A DNA stretch of 38,032 nucleotides from a bacterium. Its GTDB lineage: Bacteria; Desulfobacterota; DSWW01. The notes under the pieces are model-generated. The model did no database searches. It worked only from the letters and a program-made list of their open reading frames with translations, and was not told the DNA's origin. The stretch spans positions 1 to 38,032 of the forward strand of contig JANQFG010000075.1 of NCBI GenBank assembly GCA_028277985.1. Direction: 5' to 3'. A program made the translations under genes and the position numbers. This document shows positions 8,440 through 16,524 of this stretch, in pieces. Within the stretch, counting starts at the first letter, position 1; every line of letters starts with the position of its first letter.

Positions 8440-8588
8440 CGTTGATTGGACGGTTATCTGCACGACTCTCTTTCTGTCAACATCCGTCGGGTCGCTCATG
8501 ATGGACGTGACGGTAATTGCGTTTTATAGATCAAGTGAACTGTTTTGGACCCGAAAGGCAATCCTGCATCCGGAACAAGGAGGGAAGC

Positions 8589-9467
8589 ATGCCGCGGATC
8601 TACATCGATGAAAACCTGCAGTATTCGCCGCAGGACATGAACCGCCGGAGGAACACGCTGGGGGCGGCACGGCTGATCGTAAATGCCGCGCTCACAGCGC
8701 CCATGGGGGGCGGGGTGCCCCAGGTGGAGGCGGAAATCGTCTACGGCCAGGAGGAGCAGGAGGCCCTGGCCAGGGAGATGGAGAAGCTCGCCTACGAGAA
8801 AGAGAAGAAGTTCCTGGAGAGGATTTTTCTGACCGAGTCGGTGATGGCGCGTCAGGCAGACCAGATCATCTTCCTCGGTAACTACCGGGCGAGCGATGAT
8901 CCCTTTGACGTGAACTGCGGCGGGTGCAGCGGCCAGCCGAGTTGCAGCTTCCTTTACGAGAGGAAGAAGCTGACGGCTCATCTGATCGATCTGACCGACC
9001 GGCGCACGGACCGGCCCATCAACGGCCCCCTCTGCACCGTGCGTGTGACGGATCTGGGTTTTGCCATGGGGTCCGCCCTCCAGATGGCCAACCGGCTGAT
9101 GGTAGACGCGCGGCCCTTTTACACGATGGGGCTCGCGGGCCAGCGGCTGGGCTACTGCAGGAACTCCGCCATCGTGATCGCCATCCCGGTGGCCACCATG
9201 TCGAAGAACCCCTTTGTCGACGTGTGCCCGGACTATCACATGATGGCAAGGGAGAAGATCCAGACGAATGTCCGCCAGTATCTCACGTTCATGCGGCAGA
9301 TCGGCCCGGACTACCGGACATCCGAGGTCAAGAAGGCCGACCCGGAGGAGGAGGCCCGCGTCAAGACCTACATGGACTGGATGGATGTGATGCGGGAAAG
9401 GTTCAATGCTTTCAAGGAACGAAGCAAGTCCTCTGACATAGAACCGGATGCGGAAGAGGAGGAATAA
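8589..9467 (+). CDS. Ferredoxin-domain DUF2148 protein (first of a tandem pair)
   Basis: A 292-residue protein. The start at ATG 8589 is chosen because AAGGAGG lies five bases upstream; an upstream in-frame start at 8517 lacks such a site. It carries DUF2148-type features: AARLIVNAALTAPMGGG near 26-42, a cysteine cluster C110, C113, C119, then C149 in GPLCTVRVTDLGFAMGSA, and an AGQRLGY box. DUF2148 proteins are thought to bind an iron-sulfur cluster and occur mainly in anaerobes; their biochemical role is not established. The C-terminus is acidic. It is followed after 2 bp by a second DUF2148 gene, so a heterodimer is likely. Confidence 0.82.
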   Translation: MPRIYIDENLQYSPQDMNRRRNTLGAARLIVNAALTAPMGGGVPQVEAEIVYGQEEQEALAREMEKLAYEKEKKFLERIFLTESVMARQADQIIFLGNYRASDDPFDVNCGGCSGQPSCSFLYERKKLTAHLIDLTDRRTDRPINGPLCTVRVTDLGFAMGSALQMANRLMVDARPFYTMGLAGQRLGYCRNSAIVIAIPVATMSKNPFVDVCPDYHMMAREKIQTNVRQYLTFMRQIGPDYRTSEVKKADPEEEARVKTYMDWMDVMRERFNAFKERSKSSDIEPDAEEEE

Positions 9468-9469
9468 CC

Positions 9470-10336
9470 ATGGGGCTCTTCGACGGGAAACAGCTCATCA
9501 TAGAAAACACCTTCGAGATCGCCAAGCTCTGCGCCCAGGCAGCCCACAAGTCGTCGCAGATCACGGGCCGGGTGGAGATCAAGAGCATGATCGTAACAGG
9601 AGAGGATATCGAGCCCATCCTGGAGGTCATGGAGGCCTTTGCACAGGTGATGCCGCCGGCCGGCGGGGACGCCATGTTCCTGCGGCTGGCCTACGACCAG
9701 GGGCGGGCCCCTACCCTGCTCCTGATCGGCGCCGATCTCAGGACCTCGAACGTGGGCTACGACTGTGGGGCCTGCGGATTCGACACCTGCGCGGAGTTCA
9801 ACAAGTACAGCCGCGACAACCCGCCTTCCCTCGGCGTGATCTACCAGGGTCCTTCCTGCGTCTGGAAGACGATCGACTACTCCGCCGCCTGCTCTTGGGC
9901 CTGCGCAGCAGCCTGGCAGTACAACATCACGAACCGCATTCAGGGCACTTCGGGTATGGCCGCGCAGATCCTGAGCTGCCCCGAAGGGTGCTCCACGGTT
10001 CTCGGGCTTCCCCTCGGGCCAGCGGATGAAGACCTCTTCTGGTACAACCGCCCCGGAAAGGTCTTCAACGAGCTGTTCAAGTACGAGGACATGATGCGGT
10101 TCTTCCAGAACTTCATCTGCGCCTACTGGGAATCCTTTCCGGGCGCCAAGCCGATGGTCAAGGGCAAGGACAACTGGTGGGAAGAGCCGCACCACGTGCT
10201 GCGTGTGCTGGAGGACTCTCCCGAGGAGGTCAACCGTTTTCACCAGGACGTGGGCGAGGCGCTGCAGACGATGGTGCAAATCAACATCGCGATGCAACAG
10301 CGGAAGATCGATGCGGGACTGAAGAAACCGGACTGA
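9470..10336 (+). CDS. Ferredoxin-domain DUF2148 protein (second of a tandem pair)
   Basis: A 288-residue paralogue of the preceding protein, starting 2 bp after its stop with GAGGAGG just upstream. The cysteine motif is more canonical: C99, C102 and C107 in YDCGACGFDTC, then C130 in QGPSCVWKTIDYS, followed by an extra pair at C141 and C145. After about residue 175 it has a tail with many aromatic residues (DLFWYNRP, NFICAYWESFP) not seen in the first copy. The two proteins probably assemble as unequal subunits of one iron-sulfur protein that serves the flavoprotein encoded next. The function is inferred only from position. Confidence 0.82.
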   Translation: MGLFDGKQLIIENTFEIAKLCAQAAHKSSQITGRVEIKSMIVTGEDIEPILEVMEAFAQVMPPAGGDAMFLRLAYDQGRAPTLLLIGADLRTSNVGYDCGACGFDTCAEFNKYSRDNPPSLGVIYQGPSCVWKTIDYSAACSWACAAAWQYNITNRIQGTSGMAAQILSCPEGCSTVLGLPLGPADEDLFWYNRPGKVFNELFKYEDMMRFFQNFICAYWESFPGAKPMVKGKDNWWEEPHHVLRVLEDSPEEVNRFHQDVGEALQTMVQINIAMQQRKIDAGLKKPD

Positions 10337-10382
10337 CAGTGAGATGAGCGAATCGTGAACCTTCAATCACCGAGGTGCGAAA

Positions 10383-11897
10383 ATGAGCGGCAAAGATGTT
10401 GATGTCATCATTATCGGCGGGGGTATCGGGGGACTGATCACGGGCGCCATCCTGGCCAAGCGCGAGGGATACAGGGTCCTGCTGCTGGAAAAGGAGAAGT
10501 ACCTGGGGGGCAAGATCTTCTCCTACGAGCATTCGGAGTTCGAGCCGAAGGAGTTCAAGCAGCTCCTTTACGCAACGGTCCGGAGCACGGTGATCCGCTC
10601 GGATCCTCCCATCGACGAGCTGCTGAAGGCGAAGACCTTCAAGGATTACATCTTCGAAGGGGGCTGGCACGGATTCATCGCATCGGACCGGAGCCGCATG
10701 TCCTTCGTTCTCAAGGCACTCGGGGGAGACTGCAAGATCGTTCCGAACCGCGGGCTGCGCTGGTGGCTCAATGAGGAGTGGCACGAGCTGCGCGACCTGA
10801 TGCAGGGCTGGACCATGGAGGAGGTCCTGGAGGGCCGGGAGGTCTCCCGGGAGATGAACCTCATGTCCAACGAGGAGGCGGACGTCTTCGATCACGTGGA
10901 CATGGAGGTCTACATGCGTTCCCGGGCCAAGAGCCCGAAGGTGAGGCAGTTCCACCAGGTCCTGGCGGCGTGGGAAACCGGCATCAACGACCCGGCCCTG
11001 GTCTCGACAGGTGAGCACATCAAGGCGATCAACCTGGTTCACCGATCCGGCCGCGACTTTCAGATGGGGGGCTGCGGGGAGCCGGAGGGCGGCTTCAACA
11101 GCCTGACCCGAGCCTTCGTAAAGATCATCGAGGACAACGGGGGCATGATACAGACCGCTTCACCGGTCAAGGAGGTCCTGATCGAAGACTATGTGGCCCG
11201 CGGCGTTCGGGTCGCCACTCCGGAAGGCGATCAGGACTACCTGGCGCCGGCCGTGGTCTGCAATGTGCCGTTGCAGCGGGCCTATCCTCTGGTGCCTGCC
11301 GAATACTGGCCCCTCGAATACATGGACCGGATCGCACAGATCTGGCCCCTGGCAGGCATCCTGGGCTGGGTCTGCACAAAGCCCCCGATGGATCCGAACT
11401 TCGCGGGCATCTATGTCAACCCGGTGATGCCGGGTTGCAGCGATGCGGACGGATTCCGCGGCGACGTTCTGTTCTCGTGCGAGGACGCCGGGGTGATCGA
11501 CCCGAAGCGTGTGCCGGAAGGGCACGGGCTGCTCGCGGTCTGGTGCGGGCTGCTGCCTCGCAACCCGGACGAAATCCGGAACGAGGAGCTCGTCGATCGT
11601 GCGGTGGAAGGGATGTTCACCTTCCTGAAGCACCTGATGCCCAACTTCGATCAGCAGGTGCAGTGGTATTTCCTGACCCGGTGCGAGGAGCTCTACAGCA
11701 TGTCTGTGTCCCCGGGGCTCGTGGGCGATCGCCGTCTGCCGGTCTCACACCCAACGGTCAAGAACCTCCACTTCGCGGGTGACTCGGTCGCGCAGTGGAG
11801 CTTCGGCCTCTCGGGCGCAACGGGCGGAGCCATTCATTGCGCCTCAGCGGTCTCGGGCAGGGATCAATCCGTGATTCTGCCCGCCTACATGCGGTAG
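10383..11897 (+). CDS. Phytoene-desaturase-like FAD-dependent oxidoreductase
   Basis: A 504-residue flavoprotein with the dinucleotide-binding signature GGGIGG at 12-17, the E-K segment LLLEKEKYLGGKIFS near 38-52, and a C-terminal FAD-binding stretch NLHFAGDSVAQW with GLSGATGGA. This is the CrtI/amine-oxidase-like superfamily, whose members desaturate, saturate or isomerise long isoprenoids and related lipids. It is preceded by the two DUF2148 genes, which could supply or take electrons, and is followed by an exported CrtC/AttH-like protein. True CrtI function is not assured because no phytoene synthase is present in the window. Confidence 0.82.
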   Translation: MSGKDVDVIIIGGGIGGLITGAILAKREGYRVLLLEKEKYLGGKIFSYEHSEFEPKEFKQLLYATVRSTVIRSDPPIDELLKAKTFKDYIFEGGWHGFIASDRSRMSFVLKALGGDCKIVPNRGLRWWLNEEWHELRDLMQGWTMEEVLEGREVSREMNLMSNEEADVFDHVDMEVYMRSRAKSPKVRQFHQVLAAWETGINDPALVSTGEHIKAINLVHRSGRDFQMGGCGEPEGGFNSLTRAFVKIIEDNGGMIQTASPVKEVLIEDYVARGVRVATPEGDQDYLAPAVVCNVPLQRAYPLVPAEYWPLEYMDRIAQIWPLAGILGWVCTKPPMDPNFAGIYVNPVMPGCSDADGFRGDVLFSCEDAGVIDPKRVPEGHGLLAVWCGLLPRNPDEIRNEELVDRAVEGMFTFLKHLMPNFDQQVQWYFLTRCEELYSMSVSPGLVGDRRLPVSHPTVKNLHFAGDSVAQWSFGLSGATGGAIHCASAVSGRDQSVILPAYMR

Positions 11898-11963
11898 TCG
11901 GGAACGAAAGCAGAGAGACCAAGATTCCGAAAGCCTGAAACATCGAACCGAAGGGGGGAGCCC

Positions 11964-13316
11964 ATGTCGAAGGCCCGGGAAAAGCATAAGCAAACGAGAT
12001 CCACCGGTTTTGCATCTCTGCTCGTACTGCTCTGCTGTTCACTTGTCGTTCTGGGAAGTCCGGGATGCAAACTCAGCGAACCGCCCCAGCAGGGCCCCGG
12101 CGTGCCCACCCAGGCGAACACGGACGGCTACGCCTACGAGAAGTACAAGGACGGCACCGCGGATTTCATGTACAACCAGCTCTGGTATTTCAACTTCCTG
12201 GACGATCGCGGGACACCGGACACGTCGGACGACATCGCGGGCGTGGGTGCCTACGGGCTCGCAAACCCCGAGCACAAGATGTTTCAGGAGGGCGTAGTAG
12301 CCGGATTCGGGCTGATCATCAGAGACCCGTCCCAGGGCAAATCGTTCAAGGTCAACACCACCTCCGACCCGGCCGTGCCCGGAAACCTGCAGGCCTCCAA
12401 GACCTTCGAGCCGAACGACCCGATCAAGGAGCCGAACCCGGACCTGCCCTGCGGCGATCCGGACGTGAGCCCGGGCAAGTGCCATCTCCAGGTCCAGGAC
12501 GGATACATCACCGTCCTCGACCAGGACCACTATCACATCGTCGGTGACGTGGCCGAGGACGGCAAGAGGATCACCTGGAACCTCCACTACAAAAGGCGGC
12601 TCGCGCCTCCGTGGCTCATCTGGGTGGAGTGGCCCGTTCCCCGCACACTCAAGGTCTTCCCGGCGTGGATCAACTACCCGATGCAGATGTCGGACGCCCT
12701 CGTGACCGGAACCTTCACGGTGGACGACGACACATCGGACGACACCCCGGCGGTCGTCTACGAATTGAAGGACGTGAAGGGCTATCACGACGGCTTCCAC
12801 AGCGAGTTCGTCTTCTCGATCTTCGACTGGGACTGGCTCGACTACAAGCAGGACAACCTCTCCATCCACCTGCTCCACCCTCATTCTCCGGAGTACTCCT
12901 GCAAGGGCGGATGGGAGACCTGCTGTCCCGGCAACCTGCGGGTCGTGTACAACGACGGCTCCGAGACCAAGGTGTACGACTTCTACAGGGGAAAGAACGA
13001 GAGCGAGAAGCAGATCTGGATCGAGTACCACGAATGGGCTCCGGAACCGGATTGGGGCGTGGAGTACCCCACAAAGGAGACGATCACGGCCAAGGACAAG
13101 GCCGGCAACAAGCTCGAGCTGCACTGGGACCTGCTCCGGCAGCACTACGTCTACTACGACGTTCCGGATCCTTACGACGACAACATCACCTTCGAGATCA
13201 TCGCAGAGTTCAAGGGTTCCTTCTACGAAGCGAGCAGCGGCACAACCGTCCCGATCGCAGGCGTTGGGTGGGCGGACTGGTCGGGCCCCTCCTTCAAGGA
13301 AACGGAGGGGAAGTAG
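11964..13316 (+). CDS. Exported protein resembling CrtC/AttH-type lipocalin hydratases
   Basis: A 450-residue protein with a basic N-terminus, a hydrophobic helix at about 16-33 and a cysteine at 36 (LGSPGCKL) that could be lipidated, although the lipobox is imperfect. GGGGGAG precedes ATG 11964. The mature part is rich in W, D and Y. Features recalling the CrtC/AttH (DUF2006-like) two-barrel fold are NQLWYFNFLDDRG near 66, KGYHDGFHSEF near 270, DWDWLDY near 288, and a closing GVGWADWSG. CrtC adds water to acyclic carotenoid ends. With the CrtI-like gene upstream and the CruF-like gene across the divergent promoter, a role in hydrating an unsaturated lipid is plausible but unproven. Confidence 0.6.
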   Translation: MSKAREKHKQTRSTGFASLLVLLCCSLVVLGSPGCKLSEPPQQGPGVPTQANTDGYAYEKYKDGTADFMYNQLWYFNFLDDRGTPDTSDDIAGVGAYGLANPEHKMFQEGVVAGFGLIIRDPSQGKSFKVNTTSDPAVPGNLQASKTFEPNDPIKEPNPDLPCGDPDVSPGKCHLQVQDGYITVLDQDHYHIVGDVAEDGKRITWNLHYKRRLAPPWLIWVEWPVPRTLKVFPAWINYPMQMSDALVTGTFTVDDDTSDDTPAVVYELKDVKGYHDGFHSEFVFSIFDWDWLDYKQDNLSIHLLHPHSPEYSCKGGWETCCPGNLRVVYNDGSETKVYDFYRGKNESEKQIWIEYHEWAPEPDWGVEYPTKETITAKDKAGNKLELHWDLLRQHYVYYDVPDPYDDNITFEIIAEFKGSFYEASSGTTVPIAGVGWADWSGPSFKETEGK

Positions 13317-13335
13317 GGACCCTTACCGGAAGGGT
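13286..13335. terminator. Two hairpins between convergent genes, possible bidirectional terminator
   Basis: CCCCTCC and GGAGGGG (13286-13310) form a 7-bp stem overlapping the last codons of the exported protein gene, and ACCCTT with AAGGGT (13319-13335) forms a second 6-bp stem. The stop codons of the convergent genes flank the second hairpin. No T-tract follows, so intrinsic termination is uncertain. Confidence 0.35.
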
Positions 13336-13344
13336 AGAGACAGG

Positions 13345-14112
13345 TCAAAGGGGAGGGACTTCCCGCGCCAGGATCCGATTGACAACGGGTTTCGGCAGCA
13401 CGCCTGCAAGCCGAATCAGCCACCGCATCACAGGCGGAAAGAGATAGTCCGCCTTTTCCTTGCGCAGTGCATAGAGGATGTGGGCAGCAGCCTTCTCTGC
13501 AGAGATCTCCAGCGGTGCGGGCATGCCGTCGTCCTGGGTCCTCTCGGTTGCAACGAATCCCGGGTAGATGCTCGCGAACTTGATTCCATACCCGGCGAAT
13601 TCCACGCGGCAGGTATCCATCAGGAGCCGAACCGCACCCTTGGCCGCGGAATAAGGTCCCTGTAGGGGCACGCCGAGGAACCCTGCCAGCGAATTGGTGT
13701 GGGCCACAAAGCCGCTGCGCTGCATCTTCATCTGTTCGAGTACGGGAAACAGATAGTTGACGGTAACGTCGTAGTTGGTGCGCATGTAGGATTTCACTTC
13801 CGCAGCGTTCATGGTTCGCATGTCGATGGCCGGCGCACCACCCGCGTTGAGCAGGACCACGTCGATTCTTCCGAAGCGCTCGACCGTGGACTTCACAACG
13901 CCCTCTGCGGCAGATTCGTCCAGGGCGTCTCCGGCAAGCGCCAGACATTCCCCACCGTTTGCGGAAATCTCCGCGGCCAGACTCTCGAGCTTGTCCTTGC
14001 TTCTCGCCGTGACCGAAAGCTTTGCCCCTTCCTTTGCCATCTCCAAGGCCACGATTCTCCCCATGCCGGATGAGGCTCCGACGATGAGAACCACCTGATT
14101 CTCGAAATTCAT
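13345..14112 (-). CDS. Short-chain dehydrogenase/reductase
   Basis: A 255-residue classical SDR. The cofactor loop GASSGMG is at 12-18, NAGG at 89-92, and the catalytic residues are S141, Y154 and K158 (YSAAK). The arginine after the first strand (VTARSKD) suggests NADP(H) rather than NAD(H). The hydrophobic C-terminal part (PPVMRWLIRLAGVLPKPVVNRIL) resembles membrane-associated sphinganine-type reductases (KDSR-like). It ends a run of minus-strand lipid genes and could reduce a 3-keto lipid. The substrate is inferred. Confidence 0.9.
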   Translation of the reverse strand: MNFENQVVLIVGASSGMGRIVALEMAKEGAKLSVTARSKDKLESLAAEISANGGECLALAGDALDESAAEGVVKSTVERFGRIDVVLLNAGGAPAIDMRTMNAAEVKSYMRTNYDVTVNYLFPVLEQMKMQRSGFVAHTNSLAGFLGVPLQGPYSAAKGAVRLLMDTCRVEFAGYGIKFASIYPGFVATERTQDDGMPAPLEISAEKAAAHILYALRKEKADYLFPPVMRWLIRLAGVLPKPVVNRILAREVPPL

Positions 14113-14136
14113 TTTTCGCTCCTCGTCGTCTCCGCG

Positions 14137-14547
14137 TCAGAACATGGCCATCATTTCGGCGAGGCTTCTTACAACCTGACCGCGCCCCTGGTGGATGTAC
14201 ACGCCGACCTGGGCGATCAGCGAATAGGCAAAGCCGATCTGGGCCAGGGCATACCCGGCGATCGTGAACTGGCTCACGCTCACCACCCCCACGCCGAACT
14301 GTGACAGTGTGAAGATGCCGGCAGCAAACTGGCCGATGGCGATGACCCCCTTTGCAGGAACTGGAACCTTGTTCGGGCGGTACTTGAAAGAGACGTGCAG
14401 GAGGGGCAACCCGAGAAGGGTGGCTTCGGACTTGTACTCGAATCCCCACCCGTCCCACTTCTCCTTTGCCGGGTAAGGGGCCCCACAGTGAGGACAGGCC
14501 ATGGCCTGTTCCGACACGGTTTGCTGGCATTCTCGACACGCAAGCAT
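14137..14547 (-). CDS. Zinc-ribbon protein with glycine-rich solenoid-like repeats
   Basis: A 136-residue protein. The N-terminus is a zinc ribbon (C4, C7, C18, C21). Residues 66-115 contain short repeats with the pattern G-hydrophobic-x-x-hydrophobic-x-Q/A-hydrophobic-A-x-G, such as GVIAIGQFAAG, GIFTLSQFGVG and GVVSVSQFTIAG, which suggests a small beta-solenoid or membrane-apposed sheet instead of ordinary helices. The start lies one base from the stop of the patatin gene, so the genes are coupled. No function is known to me for this family. Confidence 0.8.
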   Translation of the reverse strand: MLACRECQQTVSEQAMACPHCGAPYPAKEKWDGWGFEYKSEATLLGLPLLHVSFKYRPNKVPVPAKGVIAIGQFAAGIFTLSQFGVGVVSVSQFTIAGYALAQIGFAYSLIAQVGVYIHQGRGQVVRSLAEMMAMF

Positions 14548-14548
14548 G

Positions 14549-15619
14549 TCATCCCTCCTTAAGGGGTCGGATGATCTCGCTTATTTTACCGCTTTCGATT
14601 GCCTCATGGAATTCATACCCCATTTCCCGGTTTCGTTCCACCACATTGTGCCAATAGGTGGTCCGTTCCCTGTCCCTGCCGAAGAAAGTCCTGAAATCCT
14701 TCCGGTCAGGGATCTTACCGAATGGCAGGCTCGCAACGAAGCGGCTTGAAGGTGCAACGAGGACCACATTCTCTACGTTCTTCTCGTCCGGCTTTCGGTT
14801 CAAGGATTTGTCGAACCACCCGGGGGTGATCTGTTCGTAGAAGTGGGGATACAGAACGAGTCCGTCCGAATCGGGCAGGAAGGGAATATCCAGGTGGTAG
14901 TCGAGGACCCCTCCGTCACGGAAGACACCCGGAACGCCGGGGATGTTCGATACCCCTTCCATGGAGACCGGAATCGAGCCGCAAGACAACAGGGCCGCCT
15001 TGAAATTGGATGGGGTGAGCCGATGGGTTTCCAGAGGAAACTCGTCCATGGAGGAAAAAGGAGGATCTTCCCCGGGAGCACGGAACAAGGCCCTTTCCAG
15101 AAAACGCCCGAGTGCTCTTCTGCTGAACCGGTTTGCCCCGGCGGCAAGAGCAATGCCGAGCCCCTGTAACAACAGGTTCTCGCTCTTCAGAAGTCCCCTG
15201 CATTTGTTCGAGAGGAAGCTGATCCGCATGAAGGGGTGGTCGAGCATGTATTCGATTTCATCATCCTCGATATACGCATGGAGAATCCTCAGCGATTCGT
15301 ATGTTATGTCTTTTCGGGTGGGCCTCCTGTCATAGTGCTGGGCGATGTATTCCTTCTCGAGCTTTCCCAGGGCCTCGATGGGGTCGCGCTGACAATAGGC
15401 GGCCATGCGAAAGGCGCCGATGGATGTGCCGATCAGGAAAAGAGGAGTGGTCCGGTCCTTGAACAGGGCCATCAACACCCTGTCGATACCGGTGAGAACG
15501 AGGAATTTCGCTGCTCCGGAGGCGCCGGCAAGAACCTTGACGCTCGCGAGGTCGAACCCTCCGTCTCGGACGACCTGGATGGCCTTTCTGCCCCCCAGGA
15601 CGGAAATCGTATCAAACAT
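14549..15619 (-). CDS. Patatin-like phospholipase
   Basis: A 356-residue serine hydrolase of the patatin fold. The nucleophile elbow is GTSIG with S66, and the catalytic aspartate is D235 in FRDGGVLDYHLD, giving the Ser-Asp dyad. The glycine-rich oxyanion loop is less canonical (VLAGASGAAKF near 29). Patatins hydrolyse acyl chains from phospholipids or other lipids. It lies upstream of the zinc-ribbon gene and downstream of an alpha/beta hydrolase and a scramblase-like gene, a neighbourhood consistent with membrane lipid turnover. No signal peptide is visible, so a cytoplasmic or membrane-peripheral location is likely. Confidence 0.88.
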   Translation of the reverse strand: MFDTISVLGGRKAIQVVRDGGFDLASVKVLAGASGAAKFLVLTGIDRVLMALFKDRTTPLFLIGTSIGAFRMAAYCQRDPIEALGKLEKEYIAQHYDRRPTRKDITYESLRILHAYIEDDEIEYMLDHPFMRISFLSNKCRGLLKSENLLLQGLGIALAAGANRFSRRALGRFLERALFRAPGEDPPFSSMDEFPLETHRLTPSNFKAALLSCGSIPVSMEGVSNIPGVPGVFRDGGVLDYHLDIPFLPDSDGLVLYPHFYEQITPGWFDKSLNRKPDEKNVENVVLVAPSSRFVASLPFGKIPDRKDFRTFFGRDRERTTYWHNVVERNREMGYEFHEAIESGKISEIIRPLKEG

Positions 15620-15667
15620 TCACTGTGCTCGGTGCAAGTTGCATGTTGTGTATTCTTCTTCTGAACG

Positions 15668-16468
15668 CTAGCCCGTTTCTGTAACAAAATCCCGAATCAG
15701 CTGGGGCCATTTCTGAAAGTCGGCATATCCTTCCGCAACGAAAAGCGTGGACTGCGGCAACAGCTTGTCGAGCTCCTGGGCGGTCTCGATGGGATGCGAG
15801 GGATCCCCTGTCCATCCAAGGATGAGGGCCGGGATGTCAATGGCCCGGATCTCTTCTCTCGGGGGAAGATCATTCAACGCGGCGCCCTTGAAGAGATTCG
15901 ACAGTGTCTTTCGTCTGAGCGCTTTCAATCCATCTAGGATCCCTGAGACGCGTTCTGCCTTTGCCTCCAGCAGCCACCGCGGCAGCAGGCGCTCGAGATT
16001 CTTGCCCATGACCTTTGCCAGCAACTTGCCTCCCAGACCGCCGCCGAGTCTCGCCATGCGGCGGTAGAGCTCTACCTGGGCTGCCCTGGTTTCCCACGCT
16101 GTCGGCGGATTGACCAGGACCAGACCCTTGAGCCGAACGCGGGCCTGCAAACCGGCAAAGAGGGTTGTGGCACATCCCATGGATTGCCCGCCGGCCGTGA
16201 ATCTCTCGATCGCAAGCTCGTCGGCAACCGAAATCATATCGCGTGCCAGGTTGCCCCAGTGGTAATCCGAGGGCGAATAGGACGGCTCCGTTTTTCCATG
16301 ACCTCGAGCATCGTATCGAACCAGCCTCTTGTCCACTGGAAACCGGTCCCACTCAAAGAGGTCAAGCCCGTCTTCGGCTGCTATGCTTCCCATCAAGCCA
16401 TGGGCCCAGATGAAAGCCTCCCCCTCGCCTCTCTCTCGCACATGGAATTCCAAATCGTTGATCCGCAT
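15668..16468 (-). CDS. Alpha/beta-fold hydrolase with a missing catalytic histidine
   Basis: A 266-residue alpha/beta hydrolase: AHGLMGS oxyanion loop near 22-28, DARGHGKT near 53-60, nucleophile S96 in GGQSMG, and acidic residue D222 in GWTGDPSHP. At the position where the family has the catalytic histidine (usually G-H before the last helix) the sequence reads EGYADFQKWP, with Y248. I checked the codon (TAT) and the frame. The enzyme may therefore be inactive as a classical hydrolase or use another base; H225 is nearby in sequence but in the usual non-catalytic place. It belongs with the patatin gene just downstream. Confidence 0.87.
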   Translation of the reverse strand: MRINDLEFHVRERGEGEAFIWAHGLMGSIAAEDGLDLFEWDRFPVDKRLVRYDARGHGKTEPSYSPSDYHWGNLARDMISVADELAIERFTAGGQSMGCATTLFAGLQARVRLKGLVLVNPPTAWETRAAQVELYRRMARLGGGLGGKLLAKVMGKNLERLLPRWLLEAKAERVSGILDGLKALRRKTLSNLFKGAALNDLPPREEIRAIDIPALILGWTGDPSHPIETAQELDKLLPQSTLFVAEGYADFQKWPQLIRDFVTETG

Positions 16469-16524
16469 ACCCGTCCTGTCAAAGGATCTTCATCAAAGAG
16501 CTCTCGACCGAACCCGTCCGCCCC

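Larger units (their letters stand above)
8185..8588. promoter_or_regulatory. AT-rich divergent promoter region between the two operons
   Basis: This 404-bp spacer is much richer in A and T than the flanking genes and has no convincing ORF. It contains the rightward promoter at 8379-8408, an inverted repeat at 8424-8439 and a perfect 12-bp palindrome at 8255-8266. A possible leftward -35 (TTGACA on the minus strand, 8294 to 8289) lies just upstream of the 12-bp palindrome but has no convincing -10. Confidence 0.7.

Noticed and set aside
10383..11897. Calling the flavoprotein crtI
   Set aside because: No phytoene synthase is in the window and the superfamily includes many non-carotenoid enzymes, so the symbol would overstate the evidence.
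12039..13145. 368-codon minus-strand frame opposite the exported protein
   Set aside because: The plus-strand gene has a signal sequence and a ribosome-binding site; the minus frame is valine- and arginine-rich antisense.
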